Source of the DNA: Candidatus Obscuribacterales bacterium | Lineage (GTDB): Bacteria; Cyanobacteriota; Vampirovibrionia; Obscuribacterales; Obscuribacteraceae | Assembly (NCBI GenBank): GCA_019637435.1 | Contig: JAHBVO010000002.1 | Span: 1,031,519 to 1,095,518, forward strand | DNA: 64,000 nt | Direction of reading: 5' to 3' | Shown: positions 51,629 through 59,241 of the stretch, in pieces | Position numbering within the stretch: the first letter of the stretch is position 1 | How the letters are laid out: the number at the start of each line of letters is the position of its first letter | Program-made: the position numbers and the translations under genes | The notes under the pieces: generated by a model | The model's input: the letters and a program-made list of their open reading frames with translations, nothing else | Databases searched by the model: none | Told to the model about the DNA's origin: nothing

Positions 51629-51859
51629 AACATCAACAACGTCTTATCTGTGAAATTTCAAATGGCACCGTATTCGATGGCATCTTTGCCGTCTAGTGCG
51701 GTGTCTTTTGACATTAATCCTAAATGGACTTCGAGTTGAACGGTTCGTGCTCAGTCTTTCTCCTGACAAGCGCAAAATGATCACAACCGTTCTCCCCTCA
51801 TCACCTACAATTGATGCTGATCTTGCAAGATGCAAAGAGTGTCGGAGGAAGCCCACAAC

Positions 51860-52993
51860 ATGACGAGTGACGCGCGTCCCGCCAGGAGAAAACAGGAAAG
51901 AATCACGGCTGAATTCAATATGCCAGGTCGGTTTGATGTTGTCAGTGGTTCTCATCAAACACTCACAGCTATGCCGATAATCAGCGTCATCGCCTACGGT
52001 CCTGAGGGCTACGTAGAAAAACAAGTGACGGACATGAGTGAACTCATTGTCTTATTTGCTAATTGGTCGGTCACCTGGGTGAATGTTGACCCCGTGGTTG
52101 AGGGGCCGGAAGCACGGTTAGTCATCGAAAAATTCGCGAAGATCTTTAATCTGCACGAGTTGGTCGTAGAAGACATCGTAAACGTTCACCAACGCTCCAA
52201 AGTCGAGGAATACGAGGAGCATTTGTTTGTCGTCACCCGGATGCTAATTGATAAGGATGAAGTCGAGACGGAACAGCTAAGTTTGTTCCTCGGGAAAAAC
52301 TTTGTATTGACCTTTAGAGAAGTACCCAAAGATTGTCTCGATTCTGTGCGTGAAAAAATTCGGAAAGGTCGCGGGCGCGTCAGGCAGGAAAAGGCTGACT
52401 ACTTGATGTACGCGATTATCGACGCAGTTGTTGATTCTTACTTCCCGTTGTTGACACGAATAGCTGAAAGAATCGATGAAATTGAAGATAATGTTTTGGA
52501 AAAATTTGAAGAGGATACGCCGTCGGAGATGTATCAGATTAGAAGAGATGTTCTCTCGATCCGCAAGGCAATCTGGCCGGCTCGAGAAGCTCTCAACTCA
52601 CTAATCAGAGATACGATTCCACTTGTCAGTGATACCACCCGTTTATATCTTCGAGACTGTCACGACCACTCCGTTCGTATCATCGATTTGTTGGAGATGT
52701 ATCGAGAGGTTTGCTCGGCCTTGATGGAGGTTCACTATACGCGTGCAAGTAACAGATTGAACGAAGTGATGAAGTCATTGACGTTGATTACGACTCTCTT
52801 CATTCCTCCGACCTTGATCGCCGGAATCTACGGGATGAACTTCAATACATCGAAATCACCCTTTAACATGCCGGAGCTTGAATGGTACTTTGGGTACCCA
52901 ACCGCAATCTTCATGATGGTCGTCGTTACGATCGCTGTTTTGATATTCTTGAACTACAAAGGATGGCTAAGGACGCGGTCGGGCAAACGCTAG
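51860..52993 (+). CDS. corA: CorA-family magnesium/metal transporter
   Basis: 377 residues from the ATG at 51860 (GGAGG upstream with 11-base spacing; ATG 51830 is an alternative). The cytoplasmic domain has the CorA pattern VTWVNVDPV, FNLHELVVEDIVNVHQRSKVEEYEEHLFVVTRM, FVLTFRE and a long stalk helix (RRDVLSIRKAIWPAREALNSLIRD). The C-terminal pair of membrane helices (LITTLFIPPTLIAGIYGMNF, AIFMMVVVTIAVLIFLNYKGWL) carries the YGMNF selectivity motif. No M-box or similar riboswitch is recognised in the 230-base leader. Confidence 0.95.
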   Translation: MTSDARPARRKQERITAEFNMPGRFDVVSGSHQTLTAMPIISVIAYGPEGYVEKQVTDMSELIVLFANWSVTWVNVDPVVEGPEARLVIEKFAKIFNLHELVVEDIVNVHQRSKVEEYEEHLFVVTRMLIDKDEVETEQLSLFLGKNFVLTFREVPKDCLDSVREKIRKGRGRVRQEKADYLMYAIIDAVVDSYFPLLTRIAERIDEIEDNVLEKFEEDTPSEMYQIRRDVLSIRKAIWPAREALNSLIRDTIPLVSDTTRLYLRDCHDHSVRIIDLLEMYREVCSALMEVHYTRASNRLNEVMKSLTLITTLFIPPTLIAGIYGMNFNTSKSPFNMPELEWYFGYPTAIFMMVVVTIAVLIFLNYKGWLRTRSGKR

Positions 52994-53071
52994 TTTACGG
53001 CGGAAAAGAACCGGATACCGTATATGGTTTTGCATCCAGTACTGTAAGCGGTATTAGTGTCGCATTTAGTA

Positions 53072-54073
53072 TCAGTTGGATGGTATAATCGCGGATCTAG
53101 GCTCCAGGCGCTGTGCGCCACTGTTGGTGGGACCAGTACGATTTCCGTTACTTCCAGTGGCGGCTGTGTTGGCGGCGGCTGGCGAGGGCGCTGTTCCGCT
53201 GTCCGCAGCCGAAGCTGTTGGCTGAATACCAGTGGACGAGGCTCCGGTGGGCTGAAAGCCAGTCAATTGTCCATCGTGATTGGGAGCGGTATTAGGCGCT
53301 CCGGCAATCGGCTCATTGGCTTGGTTTAATGCCGAAGCCGACATTGCCAGTTCTACAACTCGATATGGTGGCATCTCTGGCCTCTCCCTTCGAAGAAGCG
53401 GCATTGCCACGTTGTAGACTGGAATGTTTGAAATCGTTTTACCTTCCAGACTGCCCCTGTGAGCATGTCCATGGAACACAACCGTAAGAGGGTGCCGCAG
53501 CAGAGGCTCCTCCAAACGACTGGTTCCAAGAAAAGGAAAGATCGATTCCGGTTCACCAACTACGGTGGCAGCGATGGGAGCGTAGTGAAGTAGAACGACT
53601 CGGTGATCGGTTCGCAATCGAGCGAGGGCCGATTCCAGTTTCAAAACCTCATCCTGAGCCTCTCTGACGATATTCTTGATACCGTTTTCTCCCCATGCGC
53701 CGAGGGTATGACGTCCGAATCCACCTATATAACCCTTTGTGCCAGCGAAACCCACCCCGTCTATTTCTACTGACTCTCCATCAAGAACGTGGATGCCTGC
53801 ACCGCGAAGAATCTTAATCACCTCGTCCTGCTGGCCCGTCTCGAAATCATGATTTCCCAGGACCGCGACTATCGGTATCTTTACCGCAGGCAACAGTTCC
53901 TTAACAAGAATCTGTGCTTCCTCAGGTGTTCCGTAGTCGGTTAAATCACCGCACAGACAGAGCACGTCGGCTTGTTCTCCAATGTTTGCAAAAAGTGGTT
54001 GATATGCCCCCTGAGCACTTTTGGTGCAATGGAGGTCACCTACCGCAGCAATTCTCATGATGTCTTTCGGCAT
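53072..54073 (-). CDS. Calcineurin-like metallophosphoesterase with disordered C-terminal tail
   Basis: 333 residues (AAGGA, 7 bases before the ATG at 54073). Two-metal phosphoesterase motifs: GDLHC, CGDLTDYG, GNHDFE, LLHYAP and HGHAHRG. Domain ends near residue 245. The remaining ~85 residues are Ala/Pro/Gly/Thr/Asn rich (APNTAPNHDGQLTGFQPTG, ASSTGIQPTAS) and look disordered, unusual for this family. No signal sequence. Substrate unknown; this branch includes cyclic nucleotide and nucleotide phosphodiesterases. Confidence 0.9.
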   Translation of the reverse strand: MPKDIMRIAAVGDLHCTKSAQGAYQPLFANIGEQADVLCLCGDLTDYGTPEEAQILVKELLPAVKIPIVAVLGNHDFETGQQDEVIKILRGAGIHVLDGESVEIDGVGFAGTKGYIGGFGRHTLGAWGENGIKNIVREAQDEVLKLESALARLRTDHRVVLLHYAPIAATVVGEPESIFPFLGTSRLEEPLLRHPLTVVFHGHAHRGSLEGKTISNIPVYNVAMPLLRRERPEMPPYRVVELAMSASALNQANEPIAGAPNTAPNHDGQLTGFQPTGASSTGIQPTASAADSGTAPSPAAANTAATGSNGNRTGPTNSGAQRLEPRSAIIPSN

Positions 54074-54250
54074 TTCTCTATCCTTGTATACCGGAGTTCC
54101 AAGCGTGCTTATGCGAATCGTTCACATCGCTTTCTCTGAGACTCTGGCCAACCTCTCCTCTATCATTCCATACGCAAATAGCACAGACAGTCGCTGTCAA
54201 AGCTTATTGCAAGCCGCATTAGTGCTGTTTTCGCATGCTAGAGAGAAGAC

Positions 54251-55057
54251 ATGTCACATACTCAAATATTTTTGGAACCACGCACACGCCAGCTTTATGT
54301 CGACGTCCTCAACTTGTTGAACGAGTCGGGCATTCCATATCTGGTAGGCGGCGCCTATGCCTTGGCGCAATATTCAGGGATCGAGAGGCATACAAAAGAC
54401 CTCGATCTGTTCGTTCTCAAAGAGGACGCCGAGGATGTTTTAAGATTGTTCGCTAAAGAAGGATACAAAACCGAAATGACTTTCTCGCATTGGCTGGGAA
54501 AGATTTTCAAAGGCGACCAATTTATAGACATAATATTTAGCTCTGGTAACGCAATTGCCGATGTCGATGAGGAGTGGTTCGAGCATGCCCCTGAAGCCGA
54601 AGTATTCGGCGTTAAAGTGAAGCTCAGTCCTCCCGAAGAAATGATCTGGTCAAAAGCGTTTATCATGGAGCGCGAGCGATTCGACGGTGCCGATGTGGCT
54701 CACATCATACAGGCCTGCGCAGACACGCTAGACTGGGACCGCCTGTTGAGGCGCTTTGGAGCGCATTGGAAAGTGTTGCTGACGCATTTGCTTTTGTTTG
54801 GGTACATATATCCTGCCGAACAAAACAAAATTCCCGGATGGGTATTGAAACCGCTTCTTCATAGGGTTGAGAACGACGCAACCACCGTAATCGAAGAAGA
54901 GGAGCCGCTTTGTCAGGGGACATGTTTATCTCGAGAGCAATACCTGTTCGATGTGGAGCGTAGAGGATACGCCGATGGCCGTTTAGAACCGAGAGGCAAA
55001 ATGAGTGCTGCGGAAATCGATCACTGGACAATTGCTATCGATAGCAGCAAACATTGA
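54251..55057 (+). CDS. Nucleotidyltransferase-fold protein (AbiEii/DUF6036-like)
   Basis: 268 residues. The minimal nucleotidyltransferase core is visible at about 30-60: GIPYLVGGAYALAQYSGIERHTKDLDLFV, with the GG-x-A ... D-x-D residues that bind metal and nucleotide. It continues with RLFAKEGYKTEMTFSHWLGKIF and DIIFSSGNAIADVDEEWFEHA; the C-terminal half is helical (FIMERERFDGADVAHIIQA). Such proteins include toxin nucleotidyltransferases and antibiotic-modifying enzymes, but no antitoxin gene lies beside it, so its role is open. Followed by a terminator. Confidence 0.78.
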   Translation: MSHTQIFLEPRTRQLYVDVLNLLNESGIPYLVGGAYALAQYSGIERHTKDLDLFVLKEDAEDVLRLFAKEGYKTEMTFSHWLGKIFKGDQFIDIIFSSGNAIADVDEEWFEHAPEAEVFGVKVKLSPPEEMIWSKAFIMERERFDGADVAHIIQACADTLDWDRLLRRFGAHWKVLLTHLLLFGYIYPAEQNKIPGWVLKPLLHRVENDATTVIEEEEPLCQGTCLSREQYLFDVERRGYADGRLEPRGKMSAAEIDHWTIAIDSSKH

Positions 55058-55094
55058 AAGAAAACGTAGGATCGTATTCTGAGTTTGAAGAACG

Positions 55095-55120
55095 GAAAGG
55101 GCGCTGTGAGGCGCCCTTTC
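55095..55120 (+). terminator. Intrinsic terminator after the nucleotidyltransferase gene
   Basis: Perfect 10-base stem GAAAGGGCGC (55095-55104) and GCGCCCTTTC (55111-55120), loop TGTGAG. The T stretch is short. Confidence 0.8.
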
Positions 55121-55193
55121 GATTACAGTTTGTTGCTGTCAGTGGTGAGCTCAGTATGCCAGCGGATGAGCTGTCACTTGGTATCACAGGTGG

Positions 55194-55913
55194 TTAATAC
55201 CACGGGTGAAGAGCTCGTCCCGCTACTTGCGAATCGTTCATCTCAATTCGCACTTCATCTTGAAGTCGGTTCAATCGAGCAAGCAAACGCTGGTTTTCTT
55301 CAAAGCTCAAGAAACCGCGCGGCGAAGTCATCTGATGCTCTCTAGACTCGATCGCGCTCAGACGATTTCTGAGCATCTGATACTCTGCTTGGGTCAGCCG
55401 ACCCGTGGCTCGTCCGTCTTGCAAGCGCAATGAAATTCTTGTCTGTAAATCATTGACCGCTTTATTGCTTACAGTGCCCCGTGGAGCTGCTGCTAGACCA
55501 GGTCTCGGACCGAAGACCGTATTATTACTTATCGCGTTTTGCAGTCTGACGTTAGTATCACTCAGCGACGAAGCAATTGTTTTTCCATCAGAGAATGAGA
55601 AGCGACCGTCGCGTGCCAATTGAAATTCAAGCGCTCGGTTGTTTCGAAGCTGCGCGTGAAAGTCAGCTGCTTGACCGCCGTTGATCCGACCGGCACTAAC
55701 TGCTGCTGAAATTCTTCCATCGATTTCTGCGCGGTCGGCGTCCAGTTGCGACATGCGCTGCGCCTCAGCAAAGTTGACGCTGTTTCTGACTCCGCCAAAG
55801 TAGTCCTGCAGGTATGTGTTGATGTCGTTAGCGAGCACTGGCTGAGACAAGCAAACTCCCAGCGTTGCAGCTATGAGATTTATACCTAAGAGTTTTACTC
55901 CTCTAATATTCAT
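55194..55913 (-). CDS. Secreted protein with two copies of the ~70-residue helical repeat (family C)
   Basis: 239 residues from the ATG at 55913 (GGAGGGAG upstream). Signal peptide ends QPVLA. Two helical repeats: about 58-127 (IDGRISAAVSAGRINGGQAA ... FHAQLRNNRALEFQLARDGR, then FSFSDG) and 153-224 (LQTRISLRLQDGRATGRLTQ ... LRNRLSAIESREHQ ... GFLSFEENQRLLARLNRLQD). Both keep the pattern RI, G-R-[IL]-[TN], L-x-x-x-L-x-x-[IN], E, then G-x-[LF]-[ST]-F. The same repeat occurs in the proteins at 33411-34286 and 50945-51628. No known family recognised; probably periplasmic or outer-envelope. Confidence 0.77.
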   Translation of the reverse strand: MNIRGVKLLGINLIAATLGVCLSQPVLANDINTYLQDYFGGVRNSVNFAEAQRMSQLDADRAEIDGRISAAVSAGRINGGQAADFHAQLRNNRALEFQLARDGRFSFSDGKTIASSLSDTNVRLQNAISNNTVFGPRPGLAAAPRGTVSNKAVNDLQTRISLRLQDGRATGRLTQAEYQMLRNRLSAIESREHQMTSPRGFLSFEENQRLLARLNRLQDEVRIEMNDSQVAGRALHPWY

Positions 55914-56103
55914 GGTTCTCCCTCCGTTCCTGGTCAATTAGTAAGTGGCGGAATCGGATTTTCGCTCTAAATTCGAGACGCGAACAGTGCATAAGAGTTC
56001 CCTTCCAGTGCCAATCTTGACGGTTCGCAACCCGGTTTGACTTGAAATCTCAGCAAGACACCAGCTCTTTCTGTCGCGAAAGTTGTAAAAATGCAATGGA
56101 AAG

Positions 56104-56979
56104 TTAGAGCGGTCTAGCGAACACTGCTCCAGTGTTGGTTTTTGCCCAAGCGAGAGCAGTACTCAACGGACCCGGTTTTATCATAACCTTGTAATTCGTC
56201 TTAAGCGATGAAGCGTGCATGAAGCGAGGGTTTCCGTTTTCGTCGCAGACGACGATGCCTGTGTGTGTTATGTCCAATCCTGGTGTACTCGTGCATACGC
56301 CGACGATATCACCGGTTCTCAAACTCGATTCTGCACCGGCGATTTTGTCGATTGGAACATATCTGAGAGTTCGGCTGTTAGTCAGTGTTTCGAATTTTTT
56401 GATCTTTGCGAGAAGTTCTGGGTGAGCAGTGAGCTGTGGATAGTTTTGTGGATGTTCAGACATAAAGTGAACATTCGGTTTGTAATCTTCTGCTCCTGGC
56501 AGATCGCCTAAGATTCGCACTGTGCCTTTCTTTTCGTTGTCATAAAACCAATCGCTGGTGTAGTGCAGTCGGGAGCTGTAGTCGCCTTTTACGCCGTCCC
56601 GGTATCGAGTGAACTGAACTTCCCTCAGCAGATCCGCTGGAGTTTTACCGCCATGTTTTAGCATGCGAGCGAAGTCCAAAGTTGTCTCGAAAAACGTGAC
56701 GCAATCGAGGCCGGTAAGATTTATAGAGCAAATTTCTTTGTCGAAGCTTAGTTCTAATGTTCCAGGCTTATACGGCGTACCCTCAAATTCGTGAGCAATT
56801 TTTCCCATCAATTCGCCTATGGGAAGTGCCTTCCAATCAATTGAATGCTGAATAATTCGTTTGAAGACATCTTCGCCTTGAAAGTTCTTCAGTGCGGTCC
56901 CAAAAGCCGGGAGCTTTAATCCGCTTATGGTACCAATCGCGATACCAGTCATCTTAAGAAATTCTCTGCGTGTTTTCAT
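56104..56979 (-). CDS. Tat-exported DUF1460 (NlpC/P60-like) hydrolase
   Basis: 291 residues. The N-terminus MKTRREFLKMTGIAIGTISG is a classic twin-arginine signal (RREFLK). The body matches DUF1460: KIAHEFEGTPYKPGTLE, SINLTGLDCVTFFETTLDFARML (nucleophile Cys), FTRYRDGVKGDYSSRLHYTSDWFYDN, and a His in DITHTGIVV with GNPRFMHASS. The family is predicted to be N-acetylmuramoyl-L-alanine amidase or murein peptidase like, acting on cell wall fragments in the periplasm. No strong ribosome binding site was seen before the ATG at 56979. Confidence 0.87.
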   Translation of the reverse strand: MKTRREFLKMTGIAIGTISGLKLPAFGTALKNFQGEDVFKRIIQHSIDWKALPIGELMGKIAHEFEGTPYKPGTLELSFDKEICSINLTGLDCVTFFETTLDFARMLKHGGKTPADLLREVQFTRYRDGVKGDYSSRLHYTSDWFYDNEKKGTVRILGDLPGAEDYKPNVHFMSEHPQNYPQLTAHPELLAKIKKFETLTNSRTLRYVPIDKIAGAESSLRTGDIVGVCTSTPGLDITHTGIVVCDENGNPRFMHASSLKTNYKVMIKPGPLSTALAWAKTNTGAVFARPL

Positions 56980-57109
56980 CGAAAGTTTTTCATAGCCATT
57001 GAAGATTCTTGCACCTAATTAAATCAGACAGAGTGGCTAAACAGCAAACACTTAATTAACTGTTTGCCGTTCCATAGCGTAAGCCAGTCCGTATTGTTAT
57101 TAGTAATGT

Positions 57110-57991
57110 ATGAAAACGGCGACAAGATCGGCTTATTTTGCGGGAAGCAGAGCGCGTGTCTCGAAACGAACCGCGGGAATCGTCGCATGTCTCTGTCTGC
57201 TGATCTACGTTCTTCTATCGCCTGTTGTAGCGATGCCGCTATACAATAAACTCTTGCTTTTTTATCCCTGGAAATATCCAAGCGGGTACTACGATCAAGC
57301 TCGGATTCGCGATATCACTCCTGAGGATGTGTACTTCCGATCGGCTAACGGGAATCGACTTCACGGATGGTACTATCAGAAACCAAAGTGTTCTAAGACG
57401 CTGATTGTGCATCATGGGCAAGGCGCTAATGTGTCTGCTTGTCAGTTCCTCGCCGGAATGTTCTTAGACTGTGACGTGAATGTGCTTCTTTATGATTATC
57501 AGGGATTTGGCAGAAGCGAAGGTGAGCCATCAATCGAAGGGCTGCTTGAAAATGGTTTGTCCGCTTTCGATTTCGTTTGCGAAGGCAGAAAGGTACCTTC
57601 GAAGAACATCATCAACTGCGGCGAGTCGCTTGGAACCGGGGTGGCCGCGTATGTCACTGAGAAGAGAACTTGCGGAGGTCTGATTCTCTATTCTCCATAT
57701 GCATCATTGATTGACTGTGCGAAACAGCGTTATCCATTTTTGCTCGTCTATCCGCGCATAATGTTTCCCGCGCGCGAATTGGAATGCCGCACTTGCGTAG
57801 CGGGTAGCCATCCGCCGTTACTGCTGGTTCATGGGACGTTGGACCAGGTGATATCAATCAGTAATTCCGATGAGCTATTCGCTATGGCTACGTCGCCGAA
57901 GAAATACATGCGGATCGAGAATGACTATCACGACCCGACCAACTGGAACTATCAGCCGGCATTCAAAGGATTTATAAACTCATTGAAGTAG
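57110..57991 (+). CDS. Alpha/beta hydrolase (ABHD13/17-like), membrane-anchored
   Basis: 293 residues. N-terminal basic segment, then one hydrophobic helix (TAGIVACLCLLIYVLLSPVVAM). Alpha/beta fold: LIVHHGQGANVSACQFLAGMFL, VLLYDYQGFGRSEGEPSIEG, nucleophile elbow NCGESLGTGVAAYV, acid in LLLVHGTLDQVISISNSDELF, and histidine in ENDYHDPTNWNY. This layout fits serine hydrolases of the ABHD13/17 type. The catalytic part probably faces the periplasm. Start ATG 57110, with no strong Shine-Dalgarno. Confidence 0.85.
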   Translation: MKTATRSAYFAGSRARVSKRTAGIVACLCLLIYVLLSPVVAMPLYNKLLLFYPWKYPSGYYDQARIRDITPEDVYFRSANGNRLHGWYYQKPKCSKTLIVHHGQGANVSACQFLAGMFLDCDVNVLLYDYQGFGRSEGEPSIEGLLENGLSAFDFVCEGRKVPSKNIINCGESLGTGVAAYVTEKRTCGGLILYSPYASLIDCAKQRYPFLLVYPRIMFPARELECRTCVAGSHPPLLLVHGTLDQVISISNSDELFAMATSPKKYMRIENDYHDPTNWNYQPAFKGFINSLK

Positions 57992-58007
57992 TTTGGGAAT
58001 GTCCTGA

Positions 58008-58688
58008 CTAGGCGACACCGGCTGCAACTATCGACAGGTCTCCCCAGACTGATTCAAGCATTGCCATGCGCTCGCGCACGGTTGTTAGCTCCTCCGGGTC
58101 CGGAGTGCAATAGGCGCGCCAGTACAGGTCCCACCACTCGCTGAATGCAATTTCGCGTCCCTGGCGTGCTTCATCGCGCAAACGCTCATGCCCGAAGACA
58201 ATATCAGGTGGCATCATACAAGCGCCGGCGCACTCGATATGAAGGTCTATGAAATACTCGTGGCTTAGCCGGTCTCCGTGCTGAGCACGAACTTTGGAAA
58301 CTTTCTTTACGGTCATGTCGTGAAGGTCCATTACTGGTAGCTCAAACCAATCGTCCAGTCTCCGTAGCCCTTCCGGATAGATTCTAACTAGCCCCGTCTG
58401 CGGGATTTCCTCACCGGCGCTTAGTGGCTCCTGCTGGTAGGTAAGCACTTCGATCCTGCTTGAGTAGTTCGTAAGGATTTTGTCGAAAAGCGCTTGCTGT
58501 ATGCGATACCAGAGGCGGTCTGTCAGCCTTACTGCTCCGGAGCTACTGGCGTGCATTGCGCTCTTCACTGTTTTGATGGCTTCTGCGATGGCGTGTAACT
58601 CGACCGAGCCACCAGCTTTGATGGTATTGCAGTAGACTTCATAGGCGAGGTCCAGGGACATTTTCTCGCGTCGTTCTTGCTTAGCCAC
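58008..58688 (-). CDS. Hypothetical protein, 226 residues, paralogue of the gene at 47043-47723
   Basis: A longer frame opens at 58748, but the GTG at 58688 is preferred: GGAGG lies 10 bases upstream, and starting here gives (M)AKQERREKMSLDLAYEVY, which lines up with MASLDRRNSMTLDEVGRYL of the paralogue. Both then total exactly 226 residues. Shared elements: RLWYRIQQALFDKILTNY against KDKWDRIRTELFDILISS, a Trp-rich motif SEWWDLYWRAYC, and the C-terminal ERMAMLESVWG. The shared promoter-like element TCCGGGTATATATCTC lies at 58718-58733. Soluble; unknown function. Confidence 0.72.
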   Translation of the reverse strand: MAKQERREKMSLDLAYEVYCNTIKAGGSVELHAIAEAIKTVKSAMHASSSGAVRLTDRLWYRIQQALFDKILTNYSSRIEVLTYQQEPLSAGEEIPQTGLVRIYPEGLRRLDDWFELPVMDLHDMTVKKVSKVRAQHGDRLSHEYFIDLHIECAGACMMPPDIVFGHERLRDEARQGREIAFSEWWDLYWRAYCTPDPEELTTVRERMAMLESVWGDLSIVAAGVA

Positions 58689-58717
58689 TTTGCTCGAGCC
58701 TCCGTGATACCTTTTGT

Positions 58718-58733
58718 GAGATATATACCCGGA
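58718..58733 (-). promoter_or_regulatory. TCCGGGTATATATCTC promoter-like element
   Basis: Read on the minus strand this is TCCGGGTATATATCTC, 29 bases before the GTG at 58688. It differs from the element before the paralogue at 47043 only by an extra AT in the TATAT stretch, which suggests a shared promoter or regulator site. Confidence 0.55.
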
Positions 58734-58774
58734 TAAAAGGCTGAGCAATCACGGTCTTGAGCGATCGAGGCTGT

Positions 58775-59179
58775 TTAAGCTACTGCAGAGGTACAAAATT
58801 TGCAGCGTTTTGCCTCTTTGGCAATCGTTTCCAAGCATTCCGGGCACGCTTTGTTGCTTGGAGACTCAGGTTTTGGCAAAACCGTTTTTCCTAGTAAGAA
58901 TACGACGAATGATATGGTCACGAAATCGACCATTGTGCCTGCGAAGTGACCGTACTTTATGGCGTTAACTGTTACCTTGCCATCTGCATCTTTGGCGCGG
59001 GACAGTTCTATCTGTGCGTCTCTCCAATCACCAGGCGGCATTATCATGGCGATCGGCGGCATGATCAGGTCATCGACAACTGCGGACACCACTTTACCGG
59101 TAGTTGCTCCGATGATGACGCCGACAGCCAGCGCAAGCGCATTTGTTTTAAACAGAAAGTCTTTGAATTCAGTAATCAT
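58775..59179 (-). CDS. mscL: Large-conductance mechanosensitive channel MscL with C-terminal zinc ribbon
   Basis: 134 residues. MscL core: MITEFKDFLFKTNALALAVGVIIGATTGKVVSAVVDDLIMPPIAMIM (helix 1 and gate region), a periplasmic loop, and helix 2 (YGHFAGTMVDFVTISFVVFLLGKTVL). The usual charged C-terminal helix bundle is replaced by a CxxC-x10-CxxC segment (ACPECLETIAKEAKRCKFCTSAV), a small zinc ribbon. The channel releases solutes under hypo-osmotic shock. No strong ribosome binding site precedes the ATG at 59179. Confidence 0.92.
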   Translation of the reverse strand: MITEFKDFLFKTNALALAVGVIIGATTGKVVSAVVDDLIMPPIAMIMPPGDWRDAQIELSRAKDADGKVTVNAIKYGHFAGTMVDFVTISFVVFLLGKTVLPKPESPSNKACPECLETIAKEAKRCKFCTSAVA

Positions 59180-59241
59180 TTTCAGCCAGCCTCAAGCGAA
59201 TGTTGCGGACAAGTATATGAGATACGGTACAATCGGTGGCT

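Noticed and set aside
51629..51859. Magnesium (M-box) riboswitch upstream of corA
   Set aside because: No conserved M-box segments recognised and no terminator hairpin directly before the start.
54251..55057. Toxin half of a toxin-antitoxin system (AbiE type)
   Set aside because: No antitoxin gene lies upstream or downstream, so only the nucleotidyltransferase fold is claimed.
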